The notes beneath the pieces were generated by a model, which did not search any database, had not been told where the DNA came from, and saw nothing but the letters and a program-made list of their open reading frames with translations. A program made the translations under genes and the position numbers. 64,000 bases of DNA from Talinum fruticosum (taxonomy: Eukaryota; Streptophyta; Magnoliopsida; Caryophyllales; Talinaceae): assembly GCA_021018815.1 (NCBI GenBank), contig JAITYX010000004.1, forward strand, positions 10,600,501 to 10,664,500, written 5' to 3'. Of this stretch, positions 13,154 through 25,779 are shown piece after piece (the stretch's first letter is position 1; each line of letters opens with the position of its first letter).

Positions 13154-16100
13154 GTATTGACAAAGGTGTTGTTTTCGGATAGATTTTGTTTTTATTTTTT
13201 ATTTATTTTTGTATAGAATGGGATTGGTATTGTTGAGGGTTTTTGTTAAATTTTGTTTGGTTTTTTTTTGTAATTTTTTCAATTGCATAATTGTTGGCCT
13301 TTTGGTCAAATTTGATAAATTACATTTTTTAATTTGTTGAGATGGGTGTTATTGGGAGATGACTTTTTTCCCAAAATAATTTGCGTAAAAAATAAAATAC
13401 AATTACTCACAAAATATATAAATTTCTAATTGAAGAAAAATTAAATCGATTAAGAAAAAATATATATACTTCAAATATTCATTATTTACCAAACATTCAT
13501 TATTGTGAAATATAGAAAGAATACTATAACAACTATAAAAACTAATCATAACAACTCATTTAATTGTTTTAGCTCATTTGAGCTCATAACAGCTAATCAT
13601 TTCAGTTCTTTCAGCTATAACAGTTAATTTTAAAAGCCATTTTTAACAACTATTTCGAACAGGCGTTAAAATTGGGACGCCCCTTTCTTATATGAGTTTT
13701 CCCCAATCTTTTGAAATCGTTTTGATATATTTTTTTCTCAATTATGGCTTCATAATTTCTATGTTCTTCTTGGATCCTTACCTTGAAAAGGAATCTGGAT
13801 AACAAAATGTTCCTCTTTATGCTTGTCATGTTTTTTCGAGAACCTGTTTAGACTATGATCGAAAAACAATTTATGCATATGTTTCCTTAGGACTATCCCG
13901 CTCCGCCAAAGGCTATTCTTTAATCTCAATTTTGGAGACTTTGAAGACATTTTCTGTTGAAGATGGTTTGACCGAAGAAGCCTTAGTCACAAAGCTCCGC
14001 ACTTGTCGCTGCCATTATTTGTTCCTTCATGCATCATTAAAGCATAATTCTTCAGGTTTGTGTCTTTTCTTCATGAATTCTAATGCCTTTACTTTAGATT
14101 CACTTTAACATCAATAATGACCAATTTCTTAATGAAATGTGCTAGATAGCTAGATCTTTTTAACATTTTGTTTTCTGGTTGCATTTCTCATTTTTTAGAT
14201 GCTTGAAGATGTAAAAAGAAATATAAATTAGTTTTAGTCATCTTAGTATAAAAATGCACTCTCATATGGAGGCGCTGTGCAGGAACTTGTCGCTGGGGGA
14301 ATTTGGCAAGGGAGGGTTACTGTGGGCAGAGTGCAGTTCTCGCCATTTCGAATGGTTTGAAGGTGATCCCGTCAAAGAACTTTTGCTTAAGGTTGACAGT
14401 CTTTAAAACACTTCTTTCTGAAAATCTTGAGCTTATCCTTTATATTTGCCTTTTGATACTTTGATATCTCCTGTTATTCCACTCCATTTATCTTAAGGTG
14501 AAGGAGCTCTACGGTCTTGATGATGATGTTGCATTCAGAAATATTGCAATTCCTTCTGAAAAGAGGCCCCGCCCTTTACATCTAGGAACCGCTACACAGA
14601 TTGGTTAGTTTACTTCTTTTACATATTGTTTTTCAGTTTGACACTTTTATCAGTTTCATGTTATTCTGTATGATTTTCTCAAGGTGCCATACCAACGGAG
14701 GGAATACCGTGTTTGCTGAAAGTACTACTTCCGTCAAGTTGCACCGGTTTACCACTATTGTGAGTGTTAAATCTTAGGTTGCCTAATTAACACACATTGA
14801 TAAGTTTGATTGTTTAAATATTATTTCTTCTTGTCTTATACATATACTATATCATCAGATGATGCATGAGCTCAGAGGAGAGAAGAATTTAAGAAAAAGG
14901 GAAATGTGTTGAGTGCTTCCTGCTGTATTTTACTTCTAGGCCCCTCAACTCCCAATTACCTCTCTGTACTGGTTTTTATATGAAACTGGCAGTGTAGATG
15001 TAGGGTATGAGTTTGCCATTATTTTATTTATTTATTTATTGCTTTTGGGTCCCGGGGGGATGAGTTTGAGTGTTAAATTATCTCTTGGTTTATTATTTAT
15101 CAATGAAGCATATTTGTGATCATTTCTGTCATTGTGAACTTGACATCCTTATAGTTGATGATCATATGGACGATTGATCAATTGAAATTGATAAATATAT
15201 TTCTACTAATGTGAAGTTTTGTCTCAGGTATGTCAGAGATCTGCTTCTTAATCCTCCAGCTTATGGCATAGCATCCAAAATTCAAGGTGAATTGAGCTAC
15301 CCTTATTCTTGTTCCTCGTTTTTTTCCTATGTAAAATACAATTATGGCAAGTTGATCATGGTCTTAGATTGTTCACTTTTCTCATTTTTGTTTTGCAATA
15401 TGATGCTTATTAGCGAAAATGATAACCTTCACTCTCTAACGAACTGATATTCAACAGAATTAGCTCATCAGCAATGTGCTAATATCTGGCTCTTCTGCTT
15501 ACAGCTGAGTGGGAATTAGAAATACAATACTCTGGCATTTGGCTTATCTTTTGTCACAAAATATATGCTTCAGAGCCTGAACCTGGCTTTAACATGTGTG
15601 AATTTGACTGCTATGAAGTAATTCAGCTTTCAGCTGCATTATAATTGCCTTCAAAGCAGCATGATTAATTTCTTCTCCTCTGTCTTTTAATATGTCAACT
15701 TTCTATTGTTATTGAAGAAGCATTATGCATTTACACTCTGATGCTTGTACTGTCACTGTGTGGGCTCATTTATTGCATCCTGAGATTTCAATCCCTCATC
15801 TGCAGTCTCCCACAAAGCCTTTTGAATGCTCCCTTGTTGATTTAATGAAGTATATCATTGTTCTCTATGAATTGTTAGGAAATGTGGCATTCTCATGTGC
15901 TTTTGATTTATTCTGCAGAAATATGCAAACTCATGAACAATGTCACGTGCTCAGTTCCTGAGTTCACATGTGTATCATCTGCAAAGGTCATATTTCAACA
16001 CCTATAAGTAGGTTTGGTCCATAATTTCCGAGTAATCTTAGATTTCTGGTTTCTGATTATGTATGAGGAAGTTGCCTATGGCTTTATTGTTACTCTGTCA

Positions 16101-19100
16101 TGATTATTGTAATCTATGCAAATTGTACCTATCAGCATTTAGCTTTGTGTAACTAAGGATCAAATCTTGTTCTGCTTCTTTGATGGCTTTTGGCCAGCCT
16201 AACAAGAATTTGGAGCTTTGGAATTTAGATTTGTGAAAACTGAGAAATCTATATCAATGCTCTTACTCACCTAAACAATCGAGAATACATACCTCCTCTC
16301 CCACTTTTAAAAATCCCCCAAAAGAGAACTATAAAAAGCATACAAAAAAAATAAAAATAAATCATGCCCTAGGTGTTATCTCCGAAACATTCATTTGGTT
16401 GGGTTTGTAACTCACTCAAAAGTGAGAAAACTTGAGGATAAAACGGGGAAAAGGAGAGCTTTCTTATAGTTTTTAGTTAAATTTAGGTATTTACTTGCAT
16501 AATGCAAACTCATGTGTTCGAGCTGTAGAACCATTTGAAGTATCTATATAGAATTTGGAGGCAAGCTGTTGAAAGCTAACTGTGCAGTTTGGTTCTCTTA
16601 GTGAGCAATTTTTGTGAAGTTGTGTGATTGCTTTTGCATGTTTTAATCTGCTTTATTATTGTAAAAAGCTCCAAAATCTTCACCCAGAAGTTCTTGTAAT
16701 ATTCTTTGCTGAAGTTGCTTGTTTTTAATCTTTGAATGTTACAAGTTCAATACATGATGCTTAGTTCTAGTATTCATTATTGCAATGTGGAGAATCAAAG
16801 AGTAGAAGAATTAGAAGGTGCTTGTTAACACCTGCTGCACATAAGGCATCCATTAACCCTGCGCATCAACCACCATCCTATATAGCTTTGAAGAGTGATT
16901 CAGGTGCATCTGGGCTCACCAGGGTTGAGGTCTGAGGCTTAAACTTCATCATCACAATTTCCTGTGGCGATTTAATTTCCTGAGGATTATCAAGTCATGC
17001 GCCTTAGTTTATCTCAATGGAGTTTGTGCATGAAGCCAATGCAAAATGTGCCTCCACAGCTGCTCCTATTTGATATCCAGGAAGAGAGGGAGACATAAGA
17101 TGGTAGACCGTCCAAGGTCTAAATTAGTTGAAAAATTGATACTTACCCAAGAAAATTGATGAAAATTTGTACAAACTCTTCAAACTATTACATAAATGTT
17201 TTTAATAAATTAATTTAAGGAACTGTAAAAGTTGTATCTAGCATAGGTGACCTTTGGACCCACCTCACCCAGCCAAGAAGATAATCTCATCAAAATTCTT
17301 TTTACCCCACCCCCAATTCTGTTATTTTATGCGAATTAGGTTTATTAGAAGGCTTCCAAGGGATGGCCTAATGGATGAAAATCCAATTTCCACATACGGG
17401 TGGTGGGTATAAATCTTACTAGAGGTGTGGGGAGGTTTTCCCCGCCCTTTACCCCTCTTCCTCTTCCATGCCTTCCCTTATAAGGTGGTCTGTGGGATAT
17501 ATAAGGCCATAGTTGGGTTATCTTTCCACAAGAAAGTGTTTCAACAATACCAGAAAAATCCAAATACTGGAAGTGTAAAGCATCAATTGTTAAACATAGG
17601 CCCTGATTTTGGGATGCTTTGATTCTCTTCGTGTTTGCCTTGCACTTTTGTGAACCTTTGTGCCTTTTAGAACAAAACCATCTGTTCACCCTGATATGCA
17701 AACCAGCCAAAGTGGCCAATCTGCCTGCAGTTTCACTCGTAATGCTCTTAACATTCAGAACTTTGTCCTAGGCTATTTGAAACCTTTCAATTTTCTGCTG
17801 GAGATGATCAATGATCGCTTATCCTATGTCAAGACACATTCGATGATCAAGTACCATGGGTTATCTTGTTCAAAACAAATCTTGGAGTTTGCTGTTTTTT
17901 GGTTACAAACTAATATGGTTCTGCAAATGTTCTAATTTGATCATATAACAGAAATATGCTTATTTCTTAATCGTCTTTTTTCTTTGTTTATTGATGACAC
18001 CAGTCGTCTATGTTGTCTCTGTATCTCTTTCTCTCCCTTCCCACAACCATGAATGTATGTGTGTGTGCACAAGCAGTGTGGATTTTTCTCTGTTTTCCTG
18101 TCTTCTAATGTGACCTTTGTGCATATATCAGAAATATGCTTATTTCATAATCTTCTTTTTTCTTTGTTTATTGATGACAGCAGTCTTCTATGTTGTCTCT
18201 GTATCTCTTTCTCTCCCTTCCCCCAACCCTGTATGTATGTGTGTGCGCACATGCAGTGTGGATTTTTCTGTGTGTTTCCCTGTCTTCTCATGTGAACAGG
18301 CGGTGCTTGTGATTTACCCAGATGAATCCCTTAAATGAGAATTTATTTGATGTCTGATTCTGGGTTTCTTATCCACAGCTAGTCAAGCTACTTGAGCTGA
18401 GGGAGGCTAATCATATTGAGTTCAGCAGAATAAAGAGCATGGCTGATGAAATACTGCAGTTGCACAACAACTCTGAGCTTTCAGAGATCCTTAAATTATT
18501 GCTGGATCCTACTTCTGTGGCAACTGGAATTATAATTGAGTTTGAAAAACTAGTGAGTGGAAACCTTTTATGTCTTCAAAAGCAGTTCTTATATGTATAG
18601 TTTTGTAATTCTCCTGCACTATGAGCTGGCCAAAGTATTATTGGACCAACGTGAAAAAGAATACTTATTGGATGCACATGAACCTGCAATTTATTGCAGA
18701 GTGTTCCGATTTTTACGTGCTATGTCGGAACCAACCTTTTTGTAATCTCTGGGATGTGGCATGTACATATGAGTCATTTATCCCCTTTATCCTGTCTAGC
18801 CTTGGGAAAGTCATCAGGATGATGATATAGTATGTCAACGGATGAATAGAATATCATTGTAGAACCAGAGATTTCAATGACATAGGACTACGGATGATTC
18901 TTTGAATGGCATAATACGAGACCGTTATCATTGTTTAGTGGTTTGATAACTTTTAATTCGCTGAATTGAATACTGTCCAGCTGTTTTGGATGAATAAGTT
19001 GGCATCATATGAAGTTTAAATCATTTAAATATGGAAAAGTATAATTGCACCAGCAAAATGTACACCAACACATTCTGATTGGTTGATTTTATTTTTTATT

Positions 19101-22100
19101 CTTAAAGTCCCCCTATTTGTATGGTGATATGTTATATCTCCCCTACTTTTCCCTATTTTTATGGTGATATATTCTGTCTGATTGCGCCACATTATATAAG
19201 TGTCAAATTGGTGTCTATTTTGTAATTGTGTTTAGCATGATTGTTTAAATATTGGCCACTTAACTTTTGCTTTTCCTGTGGGATTAGTGGAAGTTCGTAC
19301 TTTAATGGCTGTGTATCCTCTCGATTGCAATATTTGTGTAGCCACTAGAGTTTTCTAGCCAAGGATGATTTTGAAAACTGGATGGACTGTAAGACCAGCT
19401 GGTCACATTGTTTATTCATTTATGATATACTAAAGTGGGAGCTGTTCTTTGGCCTGGTTTTGGCATCATTCTGATTGGAGATGCACAAGAACTGTCTAAA
19501 CCAGTTGAAACCGTTCAAAATTTTGTTTGTTCTCGAAAGTAGCCACACAAGCATGTTTTAAATTTGAACATTCGACCTCTTAACAGCTGTCTGAGTTAAC
19601 TGCTCTTGGTATTTAAGAATTTTACTATTTGAGGTATGCTATTTTACGAGTTCATTCGCATAAATCAGTCCTAGCATTATTACACAAGCATTAGGCAGTA
19701 CATACTGTTGTTTTTATCTTATTTATATTAATTTCTATAATATTGTTTATATCTTTTTAATGCCACAACACAGTGGCTCAACCTGTGAACAGCTACCTGT
19801 TTTTTTGGCTCTGATGACTGCTCCCTGCCCGTGAGCTTCAGTTCTGTTGTACTTTTGTCTCTTCTTCAATTCGTTACGATAAGAGATCTTGCTTATGTGA
19901 CATTTTTTTATTTTTTTGAAAATATTCCAGGTAAGTGAATGTGAATGGATATCACACAGAATTGGCGAGTTGATCACTATGGATGGGGAAGTTGACCAAG
20001 AAATAAGTTCTTTTCCTCTTATTCCTAGTGAATTCATTGAGGATATTGAGTCAACTTGGAAGGGGCGTGTCAAAAGGAAGCATATGAAGGATTTGTATGA
20101 AGAAGTTGAAGAGGCAGCTAATTCCCTCCATAATGCGGTAGGTTTTTACTCTTTTTTTGTTGACAGGGTACTTGATGCGGTCTCTGGTTCTGGTTATATT
20201 CTTTGGTAGGCATCTAAAACCTCTGCTTGTTCCCATGCATTTGTATATCTATAAGCTGTACAGTTGAAATCCTGAGATAGGTGGCCATTCTGATAAATGG
20301 ACTTTTAACATATTGCCTTGAATTTCGTTCTTTTATGTCACACAATTATTGAAAAGAATGGGGTAATATTCAGCTAAATGAAATTCTGGCTCATTTTTCT
20401 TCTTATACTGTAAGACAAGACATAATTGGGCTTATGCCATGCACGCCCAAGATATCAGGGCTAGGCCTTCGTACAAGTCAGGGGGCCAGTGTTTGGAGGC
20501 GAATGCCACCACAAAGGCTGTTGCATAGTGGCCTCATGCCTCAATATTTGTTCTCTTTGCCTCTCTTAAGCCCTGATAACCCCTGGGTTAGGTAGAATAA
20601 GCCGGTCCTTGGAGATGTTCAGTTGCACCTGATCCAAAAACTATAGTCATACCTGGGGGTCCTTGGCGAGATTGGATAATGTTGAACCGAGGTCCATGGG
20701 ACCCCTCCCAAGACTGATTTGGGTCTTTAGGGTAGTTCCTTAGGTGCCCAATAGTCTTTGGTGGGGCCTAGGTACACCCAAAAACCTGGCTCGGTGTACA
20801 ACAATGCCCTGTCCCAAATATTTGGGCTCTTGAAATGTTCATGCTTCACGGTCCTATTCATTCCCTAAATGTCCCAAATATCTGTTACTATCCAAAGCTA
20901 AATATAATTATCTTCAACTTCTGTTGAAAATGGACATGCCTTAATTTGTATGTTCTGCCAAAATAACTACTTCAATTAATGTTACTACTGCTATTTGAGC
21001 ATAAATCTTCTCAACAATAATTTGAGTTCACATCATATGTTAGGTTTCTGAGGATTTCCTCCCTATTATTTCAAGAATAAGAGCTACCATAGCACCACTT
21101 GGTGGTCCAAAGGGTGAAATACTGTATGCTCGAGAGCATGAGGCTGTTTGGTTCAAAGGAAAACGTTTTACGCCATCTGTATGGGCAGGAACACCGGGGG
21201 AACAACAAATTAAGCAGCTGAGACATGCATTAGATTCAAAAGGGAAAAAAGTTGGTGAAGAATGGTTTTCCACGGCAAAGGTGGAGGATGCCCTGATGAG
21301 GTTGGCAACTATTTGTCATCTAGTATAAGATGGATTCTGATTTACATGAGAAATGCTGTACTGATTGCTTTCTATTTCAGGTACCATGAAGCAAATGAGA
21401 AGGCTAGGGCCAAAGTGCTTGAACTGTTGCGGGGCTTATCTGCTCAGTTGCAATCGAAAATAAATGCTCTCGTCTTTGCCTCCATGACACTTATCATTGC
21501 AAAGGCACTATTTGCTCATGTGAGGTTAGAATCGCGTAGAGTTGCACATTCTGATCTTTTAATGTTTATAAAATCCTGTGATTACGATATTATTGAGTCA
21601 TACTTGTGCCAGGGGATTTTGGTTGTCTTTGGTAAATGAGAACGGGGCTTGTCTGTCCTTGCAAAAGCAGATCGTTAGGCCAAAAGTGAATGTATTTTTT
21701 TAAAAAAGAGACCTAATATAGTTTTCGGACTTCCTTTTTCCCTGTTTCCTAAACCCTATGTGGTTTGAGGAGTTTCACTTCCTACTAAGGAGTGCTTTGT
21801 AATGTCATTACATATCATGAATTTGTTTGCATTGACTTTCTGGTTCTCTATATGGTAGCAAGAGCAAGTCATTCTTTTTGTGAGTGTTTGTGTTTTGAGC
21901 GCAGGGCTGGGGTTCATTTTTACTTCCCAGTGAGCTGAGTGATTAGTGAAAAAGACAGTAGCTGGATGACCTCGTGGACACTAAAGCCAATGCATGAGTT
22001 AACTGTGAATGGATGTTTTTCTTCCTGTACGAAATAGAACTTTCATGATTTTAGATATTCTGACTTTGTCTTCTCTGGAACTACAGTGAAGGGAGGAGAA

Positions 22101-25100
22101 GAAAATGGGTCTTCCCGACGCTCGCTGAACTCAGCAGTTCTGAGGTAGTGCATCTCTTATCTTGCTAGGCAATTCTTGATTTTTATCATTGGGTCTTTTT
22201 CATTTTTATTTATTGTTTTGGGCTTATAGAGGATGGTAGTCTGCTTTAGAATGTTGAATATGAATTGTTTTCCCCTTCACCCCCTCTTGTTCCTTTTTGC
22301 AAACTGCTTTGCACCCCGGTCCTGGTATGAGTGCTCACTTTTGTTTATTGTTTGTATGAGAAAAGGTCGATAATCTTGTTTCAGTTGGGCAAAGACATGC
22401 GGGTTTTGAATAGGATCTCTAAGGTCCCTGCTTTTATTAATGTGTTTTGGTAGCTAATTGAAAAGGTTCATTGGAGTTCTGTTGAAGTGTTGGGGGATTT
22501 ACATAACTTCCTTTCCTTCCCTACCAGTCGTCATAAAGACAAAAATACTAAGAGCGAATGCTTTTCTGGTGATGGAAAAAGTTGGCCCTAATTACTATTA
22601 AATTCTTGTTATTTCAGAGTTCTTTTGGGATTGCCCAGCTAATTGTATTTTCTTGAACTGAAGTGCTGAATTTGCTTGTGTTATTCAGCTAAGGTCAGAG
22701 ATATTGATACAGGCGTGGAAAGGAGTGGGAGTTTTATGGGAATCATGGACACAGAATAAATGAGATACATTCAAAATGAAGTAAACATGCTTTAGGATCT
22801 GCTGCCTATAACAATCAAAGCGAAAATTTCTCACAATAATAACTGTTATCTTTCTTGCAATTGTCATACCATATCTGTGTAAATGAACAGAAGGAGTTTT
22901 ATGGAAGTATTTGTGGTTCGTAACTCCAGTTTTCCCTAGAATACAACCAGTCATATGCTTGAAACTATTATGCAGGGTTTTCTTTGCATTTATGGTTATT
23001 ATGATGAATCTTCCTGAGGTGCTTACCCACGACACTTCTATGGAAACACTTCTGGAAGACAATGGATTTTGGCTAATATGGAAACAATGGATATTTATGT
23101 ATTCAACTATTGGACTGAGCATCTTTTGTATTCATGTATGCAGAATGGAAAATCAGTTGGTAAAGGAATGAGCATGGAGATTACCGGCCTATCACCCTAC
23201 TGGTTTGATGTTGCTCAAGGCGGTGCTGTATGTAATACAGTCAGCATGCAATCATTATTCCTTCTAACTGGACCTAATGGAGGTGGTAAATCAAGTTTAC
23301 TGAGATCAGTCTGTGCAGCCGCTTTACTTGGAATCTGTGGTTTTATGGTGCCTGCAGAATCAGCGTTGATTCCTCATTTCGATGCTATAATTCTTCATAT
23401 GAAATCTTATGATAGCCCTGTTGATGGGAAAAGTTCTTTCCAGGTATTTACAATAATCATTTGTTGTTCAATCGGTTTACATTCTTTATGATTAGAATGG
23501 TGTTTGTCCAGTTCAATAGGAATAAGCATATGGAGATTATGGGCCAACAATGCATCTATCCAATGATGTCTTAACAATTGTAGGGTGGGAGGCCCTAGCA
23601 TGAACAGAAGCTTTTTTGCTGTGTTGCTAGTTGATTTTGGTTTCCATTCAAGTAAAAAACACCACATGCAATTGTTGGTAGTATAGTCCTCCTTGACTAG
23701 AGATCAGCTGATTCTATGTATTATGCATATGCCATAGGCATTAGCCTGCAGCCATTTAGTGTCTCTTTCTTTCTTTTTAATGTTCTTTTTATCCGCCCCA
23801 CTGCTGTGCCAAAAGTTATCTTTTCTCCCCCGCGGAAACCTGCGTATGCTTTCAAAGTGTCTCTTGGTCCGTTATCTAATCTTGTTTCAACTCCGCAGTA
23901 GAGGTTTAGGATTCATTTTCGGCATGGCTGTGTACCCCTCCATCCCCTTGGGGGGGTGATGAAGAATTTTGCTGTTGATTTCCTAAGAGAATGCATATCT
24001 TCTTTCCATAAAGAAATGTTTTAAGCTTTATCAATGAGTTATTTGTCAGGGTTTTATTTTATTTGCTTGATGAGCATCCACACTGAGTAGTGGACCTACT
24101 GGTGGTGGTGGTGGTTGGTTTTTGTTTGAGTTGATTGTCATTTCGTTTAATTAGGAGATGGAGACTAGCTAGTACCAATGTCCCAATTTTTTTGAATGCT
24201 CTGTTTAATGAATTCTTATCCAGTTTTCTCATATATTGAGGTTGAACTCTTCAGATAGAAATGTCAGAGATCCGTTCATTGCTATCCGCAACCACGTCTA
24301 GGAGTCTTGTTCTCGTAGATGAAATCTGCCGAGGTACCGAAACGGCAAAGGGAACATGTATTGCTGGTAGTATTATTGAAACTCTGGATGCAGTTGGTTG
24401 TTTGGGTATTGTATCAACTCACTTGCACGGGATCTTTGAATTACCACTGAGGACAACGAGGACTGTTTACAAAGCAATGAGTGCAGAATGTGTTGATGGC
24501 CAAACAGTGCCAACTTGGAAGTTGATAGATGGAGTCTGTAGAGAAAGCCTCGCTTTTGAAACAGCTCTCAGAGAAGGATTGCCCGACACTTTGGTCCAAC
24601 GAGCTGAAGAGTTGTATGTTTCCTCGTATGCAAATGGGATGTACTTGAAAGATACAGAACCAAACAGTTCTGTTTTTGATGCCAACACAAGTGCTGCTAA
24701 TGAAGCTCACTGCCAGACGACTATTACCCTTTCTAACAAAACCTTGGCTGCTCCAACTGAAATCTTAAAGAAAGAAGTGAAGAGTGCTGTTACTTCAATA
24801 TGCCAGAAGAAGTTGATTGAGCTTTACAAGAGGGAAAACTTGTCTCTGATTCCTGAGATTAACTACAAATTCATTGCTGCCCGGGAACAGCCGCCTCCAT
24901 CAACAATAGGGTCTTCAAGTGTTTATGTGATGTTGCGGCCTGATAAGAGATTTTATGTAGGAGAGGTAAGCTTATTGGTCTTACTATGAACACCCTTGTT
25001 ATAGCTTGAGGCCTTGCAGTTTCAAGTTCAAGATGAAGACCTAGTCTTGTGGTTTGCATCTGCGTGTAACAATTTAAACCTGGCTTTACTAACCCTAACC

Positions 25101-25779
25101 TATAACTTGACCAAATACTCCAAAACCAGCATGACACAGTCACAAAAAAGACAACCCGATTTTGATAGCAACATGACACCGGAAACAACTTAACCAAATT
25201 GGACCCAAAACCCGAAATGTCCTTAACTAAACTGAACCCGACCTGAACCTTTTCCTCAGTTGTTTTTCATTACAGGACACACCTATTGGACCAAACGTCA
25301 GTAGGCCGAACAAGACCGGATCTGAGACTAACCCTACCCAAAACCAAACTGAACGACTCATTTGCCAAGTCTACATTAAACACTATTCAGTCTGGATATC
25401 CCATCAGTCCATTCCTAGTATGTAATTAACCCAACCCAAGTCCAACCTAAAACATGCTTGTTGGAATTGTTTGATACATTACCGTGCAAATGCACGACTT
25501 TACAGCAACCTATCAGGTCATAACTCACCCAAATGCCTTTTAAGTTCACTGCAGACAGATGATCTTCAAGGTAGAGTGCAGGCACATCGAGCAAAGGAGG
25601 GTATGCAGAATGCAGAGTTCCTCTTCTTCATAGTACAAGGGAAGAGTATTGCATGTCAGCTTGAGACCCTTCTCATCAATCAGCTCCCAAAACGAGGATT
25701 CAACCTCACTAATATAGCTGATGGTAAACACCGGAATTTCGGGACGTCTGATGTCATCCTAGAGCCGGTCACTGTGTAA
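6973..25779 (+). CDS. MSH1: DNA mismatch repair protein MSH1, organellar (MutS homolog with GIY-YIG domain)
   Basis: 22 exons: 6973-7095, 8378-8503, 8674-8770, 8990-9065, 9225-9344, 10943-10990, 11663-11727, 12742-12827, 13891-14055, 14283-14391, 14498-14603, 14684-14759, 15228-15286, 15919-15986, 18379-18552, 19931-20137, 21044-21300, 21381-21524, 22087-22144, 23144-23443, 24255-24965, 25555-25779. Read across two one-base gaps this gives about 1133 residues, close to Arabidopsis MSH1 (1118 residues, 22 exons). Seen: an Arg/Ser-rich N terminus fitting an organelle transit peptide; a mismatch-contact motif GEFYEAIG (about residues 143-150); Walker A GPNGGGKSS (about 765-773); Walker B LVLVDEICRGTE; STHLHGIF; and a C-terminal GIY-YIG nuclease-like domain (about 1043-1133) with VYVM...FYVGE and a conserved CQLETLLINQL. 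Established: the nuclear-encoded protein acts in mitochondria and plastids and suppresses recombination between short repeats. Frame breaks lie at 8689-8693 (exon 3) and 14295-14299 (exon 10). Exon 1's end is the least certain boundary. Confidence 0.96.
7431..7625. repeat. Purine-rich degenerate repeat in MSH1 intron 1
   Basis: About 190 bases of almost pure purine on the + strand, built from degenerate copies of GGAACTGAAAG / GGAGTTGGAA / GGAAGAAGGTGGAA units. It lies wholly in intron 1. No coding potential is seen. Confidence 0.6.
7957..7986. repeat. (AAAAAG)n microsatellite
   Basis: About five tandem copies of the six-base unit AAAAAG in MSH1 intron 1. Confidence 0.85.
11338..11393. repeat. 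28-bp perfect tandem duplication in MSH1 intron 6
   Basis: Two adjacent copies of a 28-base unit beginning GTGAAATTTACAAGTG, at 11338-11365 and 11366-11393, with no difference seen between them. This suggests a recent duplication. Confidence 0.85.
12921..13666 (+). mobile_element. Harbinger-like non-autonomous DNA transposon, copy 1
   Basis: A 746-bp AT-rich element in MSH1 intron 8. The ends are imperfect inverted repeats: AGGCTTATTCGAA at the left and, read inverted, ACGCCTGTTCGAA at the right. They are flanked by TAA at 12918-12920 and at 13667-13669. A 3-bp TWA target duplication and G/C-leading termini are typical of PIF/Harbinger (Tourist-type) elements. Subterminal repeats of AACAGCTCAT / CTATAACAACT and an internal ATT microsatellite (about 13080-13152) are present. 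A related copy in the opposite orientation lies at 54677-55400. No transposase is encoded. Confidence 0.65.
17354..17480 (+). mobile_element. Possible tRNA-derived SINE fragment
   Basis: GGATGGCCTAATGG at about 17361-17374 resembles a Pol III A box. GTGGGTATAAATCTTAC about 30 bases later resembles a degenerate B box. The spacing is that of a tRNA-derived SINE head. The 3' end and target duplications were not found, so the limits are approximate. Confidence 0.35.
17950..18297. repeat. ~180-bp tandem duplication in MSH1 intron 14
   Basis: Two adjacent diverged copies with a period of about 180 bases, both beginning AGAAATATGCTTATTTC (at 17950 and 18130). Both contain the same CTGTATCTCTTTCTCTCCC segment and a TATGTATGTGTGTG run. 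The second copy ends about 80 bases before exon 15. Confidence 0.85.
20420..20840. other. GC-richer segment of unknown origin in MSH1 intron 16
   Basis: A block of about 400 bases with clearly higher G+C than the rest of the intron, containing many GGG/CCC runs and a CCCAAATATTTGGG palindrome near its end (about 20813-20826). No ORF or transposon ends are recognisable. It may be an old insertion. Confidence 0.3.

Noticed and set aside
17345..17719. 124-codon ORF on the - strand in an MSH1 intron
   Set aside because: It overlaps a SINE-like segment and carries no conserved motif.
18053..18338. Two overlapping ORFs with repeated Cys/Val-rich segments
   Set aside because: They arise from the 180-bp tandem intron duplication, not from a protein.
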